A stretch of 64,000 nucleotides of DNA. Origin: Thermomicrobiales bacterium (GTDB lineage: Bacteria > Chloroflexota > Chloroflexia > Thermomicrobiales > UBA6265). Numbering within the stretch: position 1 is the stretch's first letter; every line of letters begins with the position of its first letter. Shown piece after piece: positions 43,431 through 51,099 of the stretch. Under the pieces are notes generated by a model. The model saw only the letters and a list, made by a program, of their open reading frames with translations. It had not been told where the DNA came from and did no database searches. The stretch spans positions 22,610 through 86,609 of the forward strand of contig JAHBVL010000008.1 in NCBI GenBank assembly GCA_019637585.1, written 5' to 3'. Both the position numbers and the translations under genes were made by a program.

Positions 43431-44528
43431 GTGACAACCCAGACCGACATCCTCGTCCAACCTCGCTCCCCATCGCGCCGGCTCCTGGCGACCTATTACG
43501 ACCTCTCCGCAGACGAGATCGAAACCCACCTGCGAGCTCATGGCGGCCAACCTTTCCGCGCTCGCCAGGCCGAAGAATGGGCGTGGAAGCATCTGGCGCG
43601 AGACTTCTCTGACATGCGTACGCTCCCAGCAGCCCTCCGGGATGCAATCGCCACCGATCTGACCTTCGATCCATTGACCCTCGAACGCGACTTCGAAGCC
43701 GACCAGGGCGACACGGTGAAAATGCTCTACCGCACCCGCGACGGGCAACTGGTGGAAACCGTGCTCATGTTCTATCCCGACCGGGTCACCGTGTGCGTTT
43801 CGTGTCAGGTGGGGTGCGCGGTTGGTTGCGCATTTTGCGCCACCGGTCTCGGCGGACTGGAACGCAACCTGACCGCCGGAGAGATGATCTCGCAGGTCAT
43901 CGACGCCTCACGCCGGGCCAGAGCGCGCGACCGTGAATTGACCAACCTGGTCATGATGGGGATGGGAGAGCCGTTTCAGAACCTGAACGAAACCCTCAAG
44001 TTCGTCCGATCGCTCAACGATCCAAACCGGCTCGGTTTCGGAGCCCGGCGCATCACTATCTCGACGTCCGGCATCGTGCCCGGCATCGAGAAATTGGCCG
44101 CCGAGCCATTGCAGGTGAATCTCGCCGTGTCGCTCCACGCTCCGAACAACGCCCTGCGCGACACCCTCGTCCCGATCAACAAACGCTGGCCGGTCGAGAC
44201 GCTGATGGCGGCCATCGATGCCTACATGAAGAAAACCGGCCGCCGGGTGTCGATCGAGTACGCCCTGATGAAAGGCATCAACAGCAACGACGCCACCGCC
44301 ATCGAACTGGCCCAGCTCCTCAAAGGCCGGCACATGCACGTCAACATCATCCCCTTCAACCCTGTCGACCTCCTCCCCTTCGAACGTCCCCAGCCCGCCG
44401 ACATCGACCGCTTCGCCGCCATCCTCACCGACCACGGCGTCCCGGCGACTGTCCGCTACTCCCGCGGATTGGAGATCGCCGCCGCCTGCGGTCAGCTCCG
44501 CGCCCGCCACGAAGCCATCAGTCCGTAG
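43431..44528 (+). CDS. rlmN: 23S rRNA/tRNA adenine-C2 methyltransferase RlmN
   Basis: A 365-residue radical SAM enzyme that methylates A2503 of 23S rRNA and A37 of some tRNAs. The cluster motif is CxxxCxxC in VGCAVGCAFCATGLGG; the two methyl-transfer cysteines are in VCVSCQVGC and AAACGQLR near the C-terminus. Other blocks: MMGMGEPFQNLNET, ISTSGIVPGI, VSLHAPNNALRD. GTG at 43431 has GGAAC close upstream; an in-frame GTG at 43380 would add 17 residues. A decayed copy of its last 55 codons lies 1.2 kb downstream. Confidence 0.93.
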   Translation: MTTQTDILVQPRSPSRRLLATYYDLSADEIETHLRAHGGQPFRARQAEEWAWKHLARDFSDMRTLPAALRDAIATDLTFDPLTLERDFEADQGDTVKMLYRTRDGQLVETVLMFYPDRVTVCVSCQVGCAVGCAFCATGLGGLERNLTAGEMISQVIDASRRARARDRELTNLVMMGMGEPFQNLNETLKFVRSLNDPNRLGFGARRITISTSGIVPGIEKLAAEPLQVNLAVSLHAPNNALRDTLVPINKRWPVETLMAAIDAYMKKTGRRVSIEYALMKGINSNDATAIELAQLLKGRHMHVNIIPFNPVDLLPFERPQPADIDRFAAILTDHGVPATVRYSRGLEIAAACGQLRARHEAISP

Positions 44529-44739
44529 TTCAGGGACCCGTGCCCTGCCGTAGACGCGCATGGCATGCACCCACTCCCCTTGCCCCCGCGTCAACGCCTT
44601 TGAGGCTTACGACGTTCATCAGCGGGGGAAAGGGGCAGGGGGATAGGGGGCGGCGGGACGCCTGCCTATACAATGCGGTCCTGTCACCAGCTTTCGCCAA
44701 CGCGCCGGAATCGAAGCGCAAACGCAGGAGGTTCATGGG
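44529..44739. other. Intergenic region between rlmN and the LLM oxidoreductase
   Basis: About 210 bases without a gene. A long imperfect inverted repeat (CCCCTTGCCCCCGC near 44576 and GCGGGGGAAAGGGGCAGGGG near 44624) resembles a diverged member of the palindromic repeat family. The ribosome-binding site AGGAGG for the next gene is at its end. Confidence 0.55.
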
Positions 44740-45624
44740 ATGCAATTCGGGATCATGGTGTCGCCCTCTCCGGCAAACGGGACTCTGCAGCAGATGTGGG
44801 ATGCGAACGAGCGCATCCTTGCCGCCGCGCAACGCAATGCGTGGAGCCTCTGGTTCTGCGATCACCTCCAGTGGGGCGAAGGCGGCATGCAACCCTGGGT
44901 GGAGGGTTGGACGCACATGGTCCACTCCTCTGCCCGTTTCCCGGAGCTGACCGTCGGGACGATCGTGCTCGGGCAGAACTATCGCAATCCTGGTCTCGTG
45001 GCGAACATGGCGGCCGCCTTTCAGCTTCTTTCGGGAGGCAAGCTCGTTTTCGGGATCGGCGCCGGATGGAAGGAAGATGAATATCTCGCCTACGACTACG
45101 AATTTCTGCGCCCCGGCCTGAGACTCGACCAGCTCGAAGAACAGCTACAGATCATCAAAGCGCTCTGGAGCGGGGACCATGTGACATTCGAAGGAACGCA
45201 CTACCGCGTTCACGACGCGATTGCCCTCCCCGCGCCCGACCAGGCTCCCCCGATCATGATCGGAGGCAATGGCAATCGCACCATATCCGTCGCGGCAAAG
45301 TACGCCGACTGGTGGAACTCCGACGACCTTCCAGCCGCGGAGCTCAAGGCGAAGCTCACGCGACTGCGCGACAAGTCAGTCGAGTTCGGGCGCGCTCCCG
45401 ATGCCGTGCTTCCGACGTCGTTCATCTCCATCAGCGTCTCGGAAGATGCCGACAAGGTGAACCGGGCGGCGAACGTCGCCGGCACTCCCGACGAAGTGCG
45501 CGACCAGCTCCTCGACTTCCACGACGCCGGTTCCGACTACATCCAGTTCAACTTCATCAAGGACTTCCCACACATCGAGGAAAGCCTCGAGCTCGTCGAG
45601 GATATCGCCCGAGGGCTCGCATAG
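44740..45624 (+). CDS. LLM-class (F420/FMN-dependent) oxidoreductase
   Basis: A 294-residue luciferase-like TIM barrel. Typical blocks are WFCDHLQWG after strand 2, ELTVGTIVLGQNYRNPGLVA (cited in part: VLGQNYRNPGLVA), GKLVFGIGAGWKEDEY, and PPIMIGGNGNRTISVAAKYADWW. These match F420-dependent members more than true luciferases. Substrate unknown. AGGAGG lies eight bases before the ATG. The gene sits between intact rlmN and a remnant of rlmN, so it may have arrived by recombination at that site. Confidence 0.88.
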   Translation: MQFGIMVSPSPANGTLQQMWDANERILAAAQRNAWSLWFCDHLQWGEGGMQPWVEGWTHMVHSSARFPELTVGTIVLGQNYRNPGLVANMAAAFQLLSGGKLVFGIGAGWKEDEYLAYDYEFLRPGLRLDQLEEQLQIIKALWSGDHVTFEGTHYRVHDAIALPAPDQAPPIMIGGNGNRTISVAAKYADWWNSDDLPAAELKAKLTRLRDKSVEFGRAPDAVLPTSFISISVSEDADKVNRAANVAGTPDEVRDQLLDFHDAGSDYIQFNFIKDFPHIEESLELVEDIARGLA

Positions 45625-45689
45625 CGGTCGAGCTCCGAGCCTGTCACGGAGTTTCAGTTGAGGGTGCCGAAGGCGAGAAAGTTGCCCGG

Positions 45690-45866
45690 CATCGTTCTCG
45701 TTCCAATCGCCGATCTCCTCCCCTTCGAGCGCCCAACCCGCCGACATCGACCGCTTCGCCACCGTCCTCACCGTCAACGGCGTCCAGACCTCAGTCAGCT
45801 ACTCCCGCGGTCTCGAAATCGCCGCCGCCTGCGGCTAGCTGCGAGCGAGACACGAAGAAACGATGG
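45690..45866 (+). pseudogene. Remnant of the rlmN 3' end
   Basis: This stretch aligns with the last roughly 175 bases of rlmN (44351-44528): DLLPFER, PADIDRFA, SYSRGLEIAAACG and LRARHE are readable in changing frames. Compared with rlmN it has a two-base deletion after the DLLPFER codons, shifting the frame, and a CAG-to-TAG change after AAACG. It has no start, so it is dead sequence. Confidence 0.88.
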
Positions 45867-46039
45867 GCGCGACAAACCCGGGGTGAAGCCAGCGGGGCCA
45901 AGACGACAACGTCCCTCCGGGATTGAGATCCAGCACCGGAGGAGCTTCGTCGTCATAGCACCGTGGCTCTTGCGCGGTGCTTGCCCAACATCGCGGCGAA
46001 GGTCTGGAGCTGATCGAGTAAGTGGCGGGGGTAGGGGCC

Positions 46040-47020
46040 CTAAACACACACCGACATTGCATTTAGTCGCAGTGCGGGGCCAGGTATCCTGAGCAGCAGG
46101 AGATTCTGTATCAATGCACTCACTGCACCGGCCTCGTTCCTGAATTTAGTCAACCGTTGCTCGTCTGTTCCCAGTGCCATCAGTTTGTTCAAGAGGTTCA
46201 CCGTGTTCCAGAACACGGTCTTCTGAAGCAACTCGATTGTCTCGCCTTCTACGAAGACCCGGCTCACCTTGCCAATCACGTGATACTGCCCTCCGCTTAG
46301 GCGGGTGCGAATCTCAGCAGCCTTCAGTTCTCCCAATGCGAGATCAACCACCCCAACCGGGACATCCCCTCGCTCGGTCCAGAGCACCATTTCTAGCTGG
46401 CCGGAGGTCAAATAGTCGGCTTCGAGCTGAGCGACAACTTTCGCAATGGATTGCTCATACTTCTCGACGGGCGATACCGGGTTATGCTCGACAGACGACA
46501 ATGCGTCCTCCTGCGGATCAGGATCAAAGTTCAGATTCGGAAGAATCTGATCACCATAGTCTTTCATTATCTGCGACACTAGAGGTACGAGAATCCCCGT
46601 TGTACCCAGCAGAGAGTAGTAATCGCTCGGCTCAAGCACTCCGACGATGTCAACGTACTCGGTCCCTGAGATCGACTCAAGGTCGAGTTCGGACGCGTTG
46701 ATGGATTTGATCATCTGTCGATCGCGGAGTTCGTCAAGCACGGACATATGCAGCCCGCCAGCAGTGAACTGTCGTGCAATTCGATTTTGCTCCTCGGATC
46801 TTCGGGCCGTCGATGCTTCAGCATCTGGAAGTCCCAGCCACTCCGTCAAAGCCGAGAAGCGCAATCGCCCTCCGAATCTCTTCGACTTTTCCGAAACAGT
46901 GGATGTCTCGGACTCGGTGGGGACGCCACTGAACAAATAGGCAGCGCAGTTAAGGATCATTTGTTCGTTCAAGTAGAGAGGTTCTAGGAACTCAGCTCTT
47001 GTGCCTCGAACTGATGTCAC
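46040..47020 (-). CDS. Unrecognised protein, possibly DUF6414 family; partner of the TOPRIM gene
   Basis: A 326-residue soluble protein with no signal peptide or helix long enough for a membrane. The N-terminus (about residues 14-35, EPLYLNEQMILNCAAYLFSG) and the mid-region (EYVDIVGVLEPSDYY) resemble the DUF6414 pattern, seen by eye only. Residues about 190-290 form an alpha/beta region (VAQLEADYLTSGQLEMVLW, YHVIGKVSRVFVEGETIELL cited in part). GTG start with AGGAGG five bases upstream. It begins 42 bases after the TOPRIM gene stop on the same strand, so the two are an operon. G+C is about half, clearly below the flanks, which suggests transfer. Confidence 0.6.
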   Translation of the reverse strand: MTSVRGTRAEFLEPLYLNEQMILNCAAYLFSGVPTESETSTVSEKSKRFGGRLRFSALTEWLGLPDAEASTARRSEEQNRIARQFTAGGLHMSVLDELRDRQMIKSINASELDLESISGTEYVDIVGVLEPSDYYSLLGTTGILVPLVSQIMKDYGDQILPNLNFDPDPQEDALSSVEHNPVSPVEKYEQSIAKVVAQLEADYLTSGQLEMVLWTERGDVPVGVVDLALGELKAAEIRTRLSGGQYHVIGKVSRVFVEGETIELLQKTVFWNTVNLLNKLMALGTDEQRLTKFRNEAGAVSALIQNLLLLRIPGPALRLNAMSVCV

Positions 47021-47062
47021 GTCGTCCTCCTATCTTCTGAGCTCGATAGCTGCTCCGAGAGA

Positions 47063-48772
47063 CTACTTGTTTCGCCGGCCGTCTGTCTCCGGTTTTTCAA
47101 CGAGGAAACCTTCTGGTCCAACCACAAGGTGCTCCAGGGTCGCGTCAAAGTCGGCGTACTGAGAGCGAGCAAGCTTCCTAAACGCTTCGATGGCAGGACG
47201 GTTTCCCGGATCCGAATGTGCGATGTCCGCAAGGCTTTCTCCCCACTCCGGGCCTTTGCCGGAATACACCCTCTTGTAGCTGAGAATTCCGCTAATTGCC
47301 GTTCCAACTGGCTCCTTCTTTTCCGTCATACGTCGTTCCAATTCGTCTACAGTGATTTCGATCGACGGGTCGACTGAACTTGCCAGTTGACACGCAGCAT
47401 CGACCAGTTCCTCCTCAGTGAAATTGGCGGATTCGAAATCCGGCCTCCAAACCATGTACCCGGCTGTCAGCAGACCTTGCTCCGCGAGTTTCTTCATGTC
47501 ATCCAGATGCGAGACGTTTGACTTCGACTCTTCGTCCAAGGCCATGAATGTAAAAGCCCCATTGGTCCTCGAATGCTGAAGGATTCTCCGAAAGAACTTG
47601 TCCTTTGAATTCCGGTCCTTCCCGCCAAGACTTAGAAGTTCAAGACCAGCTCGATCTAGGTCCAATCCCTCCAATTCGGCAAGTCGCCGAAAGAACGCAA
47701 CCTCCGTATCACCCTCCAGGAGCCACAGTGCCTTTGTCTGGGGATCAAGGCCATAGTCTCTCAGGATTCTCCAAAGCTGTTCACGATTGGCATCACCGGG
47801 TCGAGACGTGCCGTACTGACGTTTCTTGAATCGGATGCTTCCAGGTCCACCTCTATAGTCGTCTTCTTCCCACCATTTCTCGCCCCAATACTCCTCAGCA
47901 AACCTGCGAAGCGATTCCGCTTGCCCGTAAAGTTCGTATGCGGCCAACACCGGCCCTGCCAGACGCTTCTTGTCATCTCGGTGGGCATGCTGCAGTAGCG
48001 TTCGAAAATGCTCAACTGGATCAGATAGTTGTGCTTGAATCGATAGCTGACGATGCCATTCAGCGACCTCCTCCTTACAAAGGCCAGTTCTATGAACAGC
48101 TGCAGCTCGATCAAATAATTGGCGCCACTCAAGATATCCCTCAAACGATTCCTGCAGTGGATTCCAACTAACTGATCCATGAACTTGAGGATGAATGAGA
48201 GGCTCCACTGCAAGAAGCAGGGCAAGCAGCTGGGAATGCGTCGGATCGCGGGAATCCTCTGCAAACGAGACGAGTCCCTCAGGCACTCTTTCTGCAAAAT
48301 CCGAGATCGCACGAGCATAGTTCTCTGGCCCATACAGGCTCATTTCTACAATAAAGTTCGGTTCAAGCAGTTTGTGAATCATGCTGAACCGGTGAAACTG
48401 AAATGGGTGCCACAGCAAGCTGTCTATGAGTGCCCCGTCCAGATTGCGATGCCAGTCGGGCATGATTCCAACGGATTTGACGTCAACACCTGTGTCCGCG
48501 AACAGCTGTTGGTCACTGACGATACTCATCTCCACGAACCGATCACCGACACTGAGATCTGGCGTAAGTTTGATTGCTTCCTCTCGCAGGGTCACCGGCA
48601 CGATCAATCCAACAGACCAAAGCCAATGAATGGTCTCCCAGCTGAGGAACCGGACTTCGCGATCTCGCAACCACTCTCGGTACTCTCCGGTAGTCATCGC
48701 CTTGATCTGCCGATACGGCATTGCCACCGAGTGTTCGGCAATCATCTGGGCAATGTCGGGTTCAATTCGCAT
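47063..48772 (-). CDS. TOPRIM (OLD-like) nuclease-domain protein
   Basis: A 569-residue protein with two parts. Residues 1-330 are mostly helical and unrecognised, with many Trp and acidic residues. From about 345 there is a TOPRIM domain of the OLD-nuclease type: strand plus LLEGDTEVAFFRRLAE (EGxTE, Glu 353), GLELLSLGGKD, then FTFMALDEES (Asp 413) and WRPDFESANFTEEELV (about 442-456), which matches the C-terminal acidic motif of that family. No ABC ATPase domain is fused, unlike classical OLD proteins. ATG start; weak ribosome-binding site. It lies 15 bases downstream of an hsdS-like fragment. Low G+C. Nuclease activity is inference from the motifs. Confidence 0.65.
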   Translation of the reverse strand: MRIEPDIAQMIAEHSVAMPYRQIKAMTTGEYREWLRDREVRFLSWETIHWLWSVGLIVPVTLREEAIKLTPDLSVGDRFVEMSIVSDQQLFADTGVDVKSVGIMPDWHRNLDGALIDSLLWHPFQFHRFSMIHKLLEPNFIVEMSLYGPENYARAISDFAERVPEGLVSFAEDSRDPTHSQLLALLLAVEPLIHPQVHGSVSWNPLQESFEGYLEWRQLFDRAAAVHRTGLCKEEVAEWHRQLSIQAQLSDPVEHFRTLLQHAHRDDKKRLAGPVLAAYELYGQAESLRRFAEEYWGEKWWEEDDYRGGPGSIRFKKRQYGTSRPGDANREQLWRILRDYGLDPQTKALWLLEGDTEVAFFRRLAELEGLDLDRAGLELLSLGGKDRNSKDKFFRRILQHSRTNGAFTFMALDEESKSNVSHLDDMKKLAEQGLLTAGYMVWRPDFESANFTEEELVDAACQLASSVDPSIEITVDELERRMTEKKEPVGTAISGILSYKRVYSGKGPEWGESLADIAHSDPGNRPAIEAFRKLARSQYADFDATLEHLVVGPEGFLVEKPETDGRRNK

Positions 48773-48787
48773 GAACTTGCCCCGTGA

Positions 48788-49063
48788 CTAGTTCATCTCG
48801 TCGACAAGGGATGGGACGAGATGCGTCATTAACAATCGGCACTGAACCTGCCGCTGCATGAACTTCATGAGCCCCGAAGCCATCCACGTGTAGCGGAACT
48901 TTGTTTCCATTCGTGGAACCGGTACTGGTAATTCTCCCAGCCGAGTCACGCCCATGCTGGCCAGGTTCGTCGTCCGCCGGGCACAACTGGGGAGATACGG
49001 CCTCGAGTCGGCGGTCTGCAAATAGTTCGCCCAGTAACTTTTCAGCACGTGCTCTTCATGCAT
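48788..49063 (-). pseudogene. Fragment resembling the C-terminus of a type I restriction specificity subunit (hsdS)
   Basis: A 91-codon frame closed by a stop just upstream of its first ATG. It reads YWANYLQTADSRPYLPS, then TTNLASMGVTRLGELPVPVP, which is the 'nlsxxxlxxlpvPlPp' junction found at the end of a target-recognition domain in HsdS, and it ends in LLMTHLVPSLVDEMN, similar to the HsdS tail. No recognition domain or methyltransferase precedes it, so it is a remnant. The TOPRIM gene begins 15 bases later on the same strand. Confidence 0.5.
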
Positions 49064-49295
49064 GCGAGCGCGGAAACGTTATTCCGATAAGCACGGTCTG
49101 GCACGTCGTGATCCAGCATTGCTGCTCGACCCCGGATTGTCAAAGTCTCCTCCTTTAGTCAACAGGATGTCACCTGCACGTGGTGCCGGCCGCTCGACTT
49201 CTTCAGGCAACTATTTCATCCACGCTCACTAATCTACGACCGAAACGCCCCAACGATCCTGTATCCCATCGCCGAAAATCCCCATCCTTATCCCC

Positions 49296-49324
49296 TTGAC
49301 AGATAAGAACATCTGTGCTATTCT
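49296..49324 (+). promoter_or_regulatory. Consensus sigma-70 promoter with SOS-box-like dyad
   Basis: TTGACA at 49296-49301 and TATTCT at 49319-49324 with a 17-base spacer. Inside the spacer the sequence AGAACATCTGTGCT is a dyad with one mismatch (AGAACA and TGTTCT expected), similar to the GAAC-N4-GTTC LexA box of Gram-positive bacteria. No gene starts in the next 350 bases on this strand. Confidence 0.55.
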
Positions 49325-49465
49325 ACACCCACACGAGCCCCGCGGTAAGGTCGGCGGCCGGCGCAGCCATTGACCCTACCCGGCTGGTCACCGGTCATCC
49401 AAACTCGGCGCTCTCCAGGATCCCTTAATACTCCTCTCGCCCGCTCGAATCCCCACCAATAAGGA

Positions 49466-49505
49466 ACCCCCTCTCCCGCACGGGAGAAGGGGAAGAGGGT
49501 GAGGG
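49466..49505 (+). repeat. CCCTCTCCC palindromic repeat
   Basis: CCCCCTCTCCCGCACGGGAG followed by AAGGGGAAGAGGGTGAGGG: the same unit as at 6355, with a shorter loop. Confidence 0.8.
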
Positions 49506-49587
49506 CCCGAGGCGGTCGATCCCGCCGTATCCGCAGGGCCGAAAGCCCCTTGTAACAACATCCTTCGCAGTCCGCGCACGCTCATCA

Positions 49588-49640
49588 GTCCCGGAGGGAC
49601 TTCGTCCTCTTAGCCACAGGTTTCAACCTGTAGGCTTTGC
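49588..49640 (-). repeat. TTAGCCAC-type hairpin repeat, copy 3
   Basis: CCCGGAGGGAC leader, then TTAGCCACAGGTTTCAACCTG. It shares about 50 bases with copy 4 at 50984-51037 and has the same orientation relative to the gene that ends beside it. Confidence 0.75.
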
Positions 49641-49661
49641 TGACTGCTGACGTCGGGCCAC

Positions 49662-49698
49662 CACGGACTTCGGACTTCGGGCTGCGGACTACGGACTA
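49662..49698 (-). repeat. Heptamer array starting at a stop codon (TAGTCCG type)
   Basis: On the minus strand, five 7-base units follow in register from the TAG of the Cys-rich hypothetical gene: TAGTCCG twice, CAGCCCG, then AAGTCCG twice. Confidence 0.85.
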
Positions 49699-50367
49699 CG
49701 GGGGCTCCGGACCTCGGCCCCCGCGATCCCGCGCAGATTCGAGCGTTCGTTCCAGCTCCTCCCACCAAGCCGCCATCTCACCAGCCTGACAGACGATCTT
49801 CGCCGTCCACGGCTCCAGCAGCTCACGCCGCTGCTCGACGCCGATCGTTTCGACCACCCATCGCTCGTATTCACCGAACCAGCGAACGATCTCGACGAGC
49901 ATCGACGCGCAGCACTCGTCGCGGTGACTGTCGGGACGGAAGGTCGAGCGAAGCTCTGCCGGAAGCCAGACGTCGCTCAGTGGTTTGGGGCAACTGCAAT
50001 GGAGTGGCGCCAGACTGTAACGAGAGAGAAAGAGCTTGCCCTGTTCGGCATGCCGGAGCACGCAGCCGAATCCCCAGAGCGACAACTCCCGCTGGGAATC
50101 GAGCGCCATGCGGTACATCGACTGCCCGGCGGCGCGTTCCGGCGGTTTCCGCTTCTGAAATCCTCGCCGCTCCAGCAGATTGGGCGTCCCGTACCGGACA
50201 TCCGCGCCCAGGCACCAGAATTGCTGATGAAGCAGTCCTTCGTAGCACTTGCGGGTTGCCGGGGAGATCGGCAACTGCCCGAATCCCTCCGCGTGCGTCG
50301 AGGTCTCGAAGCACAGCTCTCGCTGACCACCCTCCAGCAGCGGGGTGGCTTTCTCTGCAATCGACAT
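49696..50367 (-). CDS. Cys- and Trp-rich hypothetical protein
   Basis: A 223-residue protein that I do not recognise. It has eight or more cysteines, including LHCSCPKP and RDECCASM, and several Trp-containing helices in the C-terminal half (EIVRWFGEYERWV, MAAWWEELERTLE). There is no signal peptide. The Cys spacing could bind metal but does not match a named zinc finger. It starts ten bases after the double cold-shock gene on the same strand, so they likely share a transcript. Its TAG stop is the first triplet of a heptamer array. Confidence 0.6.
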   Translation of the reverse strand: MSIAEKATPLLEGGQRELCFETSTHAEGFGQLPISPATRKCYEGLLHQQFWCLGADVRYGTPNLLERRGFQKRKPPERAAGQSMYRMALDSQRELSLWGFGCVLRHAEQGKLFLSRYSLAPLHCSCPKPLSDVWLPAELRSTFRPDSHRDECCASMLVEIVRWFGEYERWVVETIGVEQRRELLEPWTAKIVCQAGEMAAWWEELERTLESARDRGGRGPEPP

Positions 50368-50377
50368 CGTTGCCGGC

Positions 50378-50854
50378 CTAGATCACGCGCACGGATTCGG
50401 CCCGCAGCCCCTTCGGACTGCGTCCCAGCCGGAACTCCACGCGATCGCCCTGCCGCAACGGGTCGAGCGACGCCGATCGGTGGAAAAAGACCTGGTCCTG
50501 GCCGTCATCGGGTTGGATGAAGCCGAAACCCTTCTCCTCGACCATGCGAACAATCGAACCTTCCTTCAACGGTAACGAGGCGAGTTCGGCATCGGATATG
50601 GAGCGAACCTGCGCCGGTCGATCCGGCGTTCGACGCGGTCCAACAGGCAAGCCGCTCCGGCTGACGATCTGCACCGCTACTGCGTTGAGTCCGCGCTGTC
50701 CCTGCTGGACATCGAATTCGACCTGGTCCCCTTCCGCCAGCAGCTCACCATATGGCAATGCTGAGGAATGGACAAACAGATCGGGATTCCCGGCTGACTC
50801 GATAAACCCAAACCCCTTTTGTGGGTCGAACCACTTCACGATTCCCGAGGACAC
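50378..50854 (-). CDS. Protein with two cold-shock domains
   Basis: A 158-residue protein with tandem nucleic-acid-binding OB folds. Domain 1 (residues about 1-65) has IVKWFDPQKGFGFIE and LFVHSSAL. Domain 2 (about 93-158) has IVRMVEEKGFGFIQ and VFFHRSAS. These are the RNP1 and RNP2 aromatic motifs of CspA. A short linker with SDAELASLPL joins them. GTG start at 50854 with GGGAG about seven bases upstream. It likely binds single-stranded RNA or DNA; the duplicated form is larger than the usual 65-70-residue Csp. Confidence 0.9.
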   Translation of the reverse strand: MSSGIVKWFDPQKGFGFIESAGNPDLFVHSSALPYGELLAEGDQVEFDVQQGQRGLNAVAVQIVSRSGLPVGPRRTPDRPAQVRSISDAELASLPLKEGSIVRMVEEKGFGFIQPDDGQDQVFFHRSASLDPLRQGDRVEFRLGRSPKGLRAESVRVI

Positions 50855-50983
50855 GGAGATACGCTCCCTACGACACCAACCCGATCCTGACTCCCGATGA
50901 GTTCCATCGCCCTTGGTGATTATGAGACAATATCTCATTTACTGGCCGGGAATGTCAAGAGGCGCGGGGACTGCCAGCTCCGC

Positions 50984-51037
50984 AGTCCCGGAGGGACTTT
51001 GTTCTTTTAGCCACAGATTTCAATCTGTGCGTTTCCC
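50984..51037 (-). repeat. TTAGCCAC-type hairpin repeat, copy 4
   Basis: CAGTCCCGGAGGGACTTTG leader and TTTAGCCACAGATTTCAATC hairpin, about 50 bases in common with copy 3. It lies downstream of the aminotransferase gene, beyond its heptamer array. Confidence 0.75.
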
Positions 51038-51099
51038 TGACGGCCGACTGTTGACTGCCGGCTGCTCACACCGGGCCACGGGCTACGGGCTACGTCCTA
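51036..51099 (-). repeat. Heptamer array starting at a stop codon (TAGCCCG type)
   Basis: On the minus strand, starting at the TAG of the aminotransferase gene: TAGGACG, TAGCCCG twice, TGGCCCG, then more degenerate units (CAGCCGG, CAGTCAA, CAGTCGG) that keep the 7-base register up to the hairpin repeat. Confidence 0.8.

Larger units (their letters stand above)
49064..49695. other. Intergenic junction of the accessory patch
   Basis: About 630 bases with no supported gene. It holds a strong-looking plus-strand promoter (49296-49324) that drives nothing recognisable, a CCCTCTCCC palindrome (49466-49505), a TTAGCCAC-type hairpin with its CCCGGAGGGAC leader (49588-49640), and a heptamer array running to 49698. 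Confidence 0.65.

Noticed and set aside
46040-47020. Identifying the partner of the TOPRIM gene as a known toxin or antitoxin
   Set aside because: At 326 residues without a recognisable toxin motif, only a weak DUF6414-like resemblance can be defended.
46040-49063. Accessory patch considered as an insertion sequence or prophage fragment
   Set aside because: No transposase, integrase, phage structural gene or terminal inverted repeats could be found; the arrangement fits a defence remnant better.
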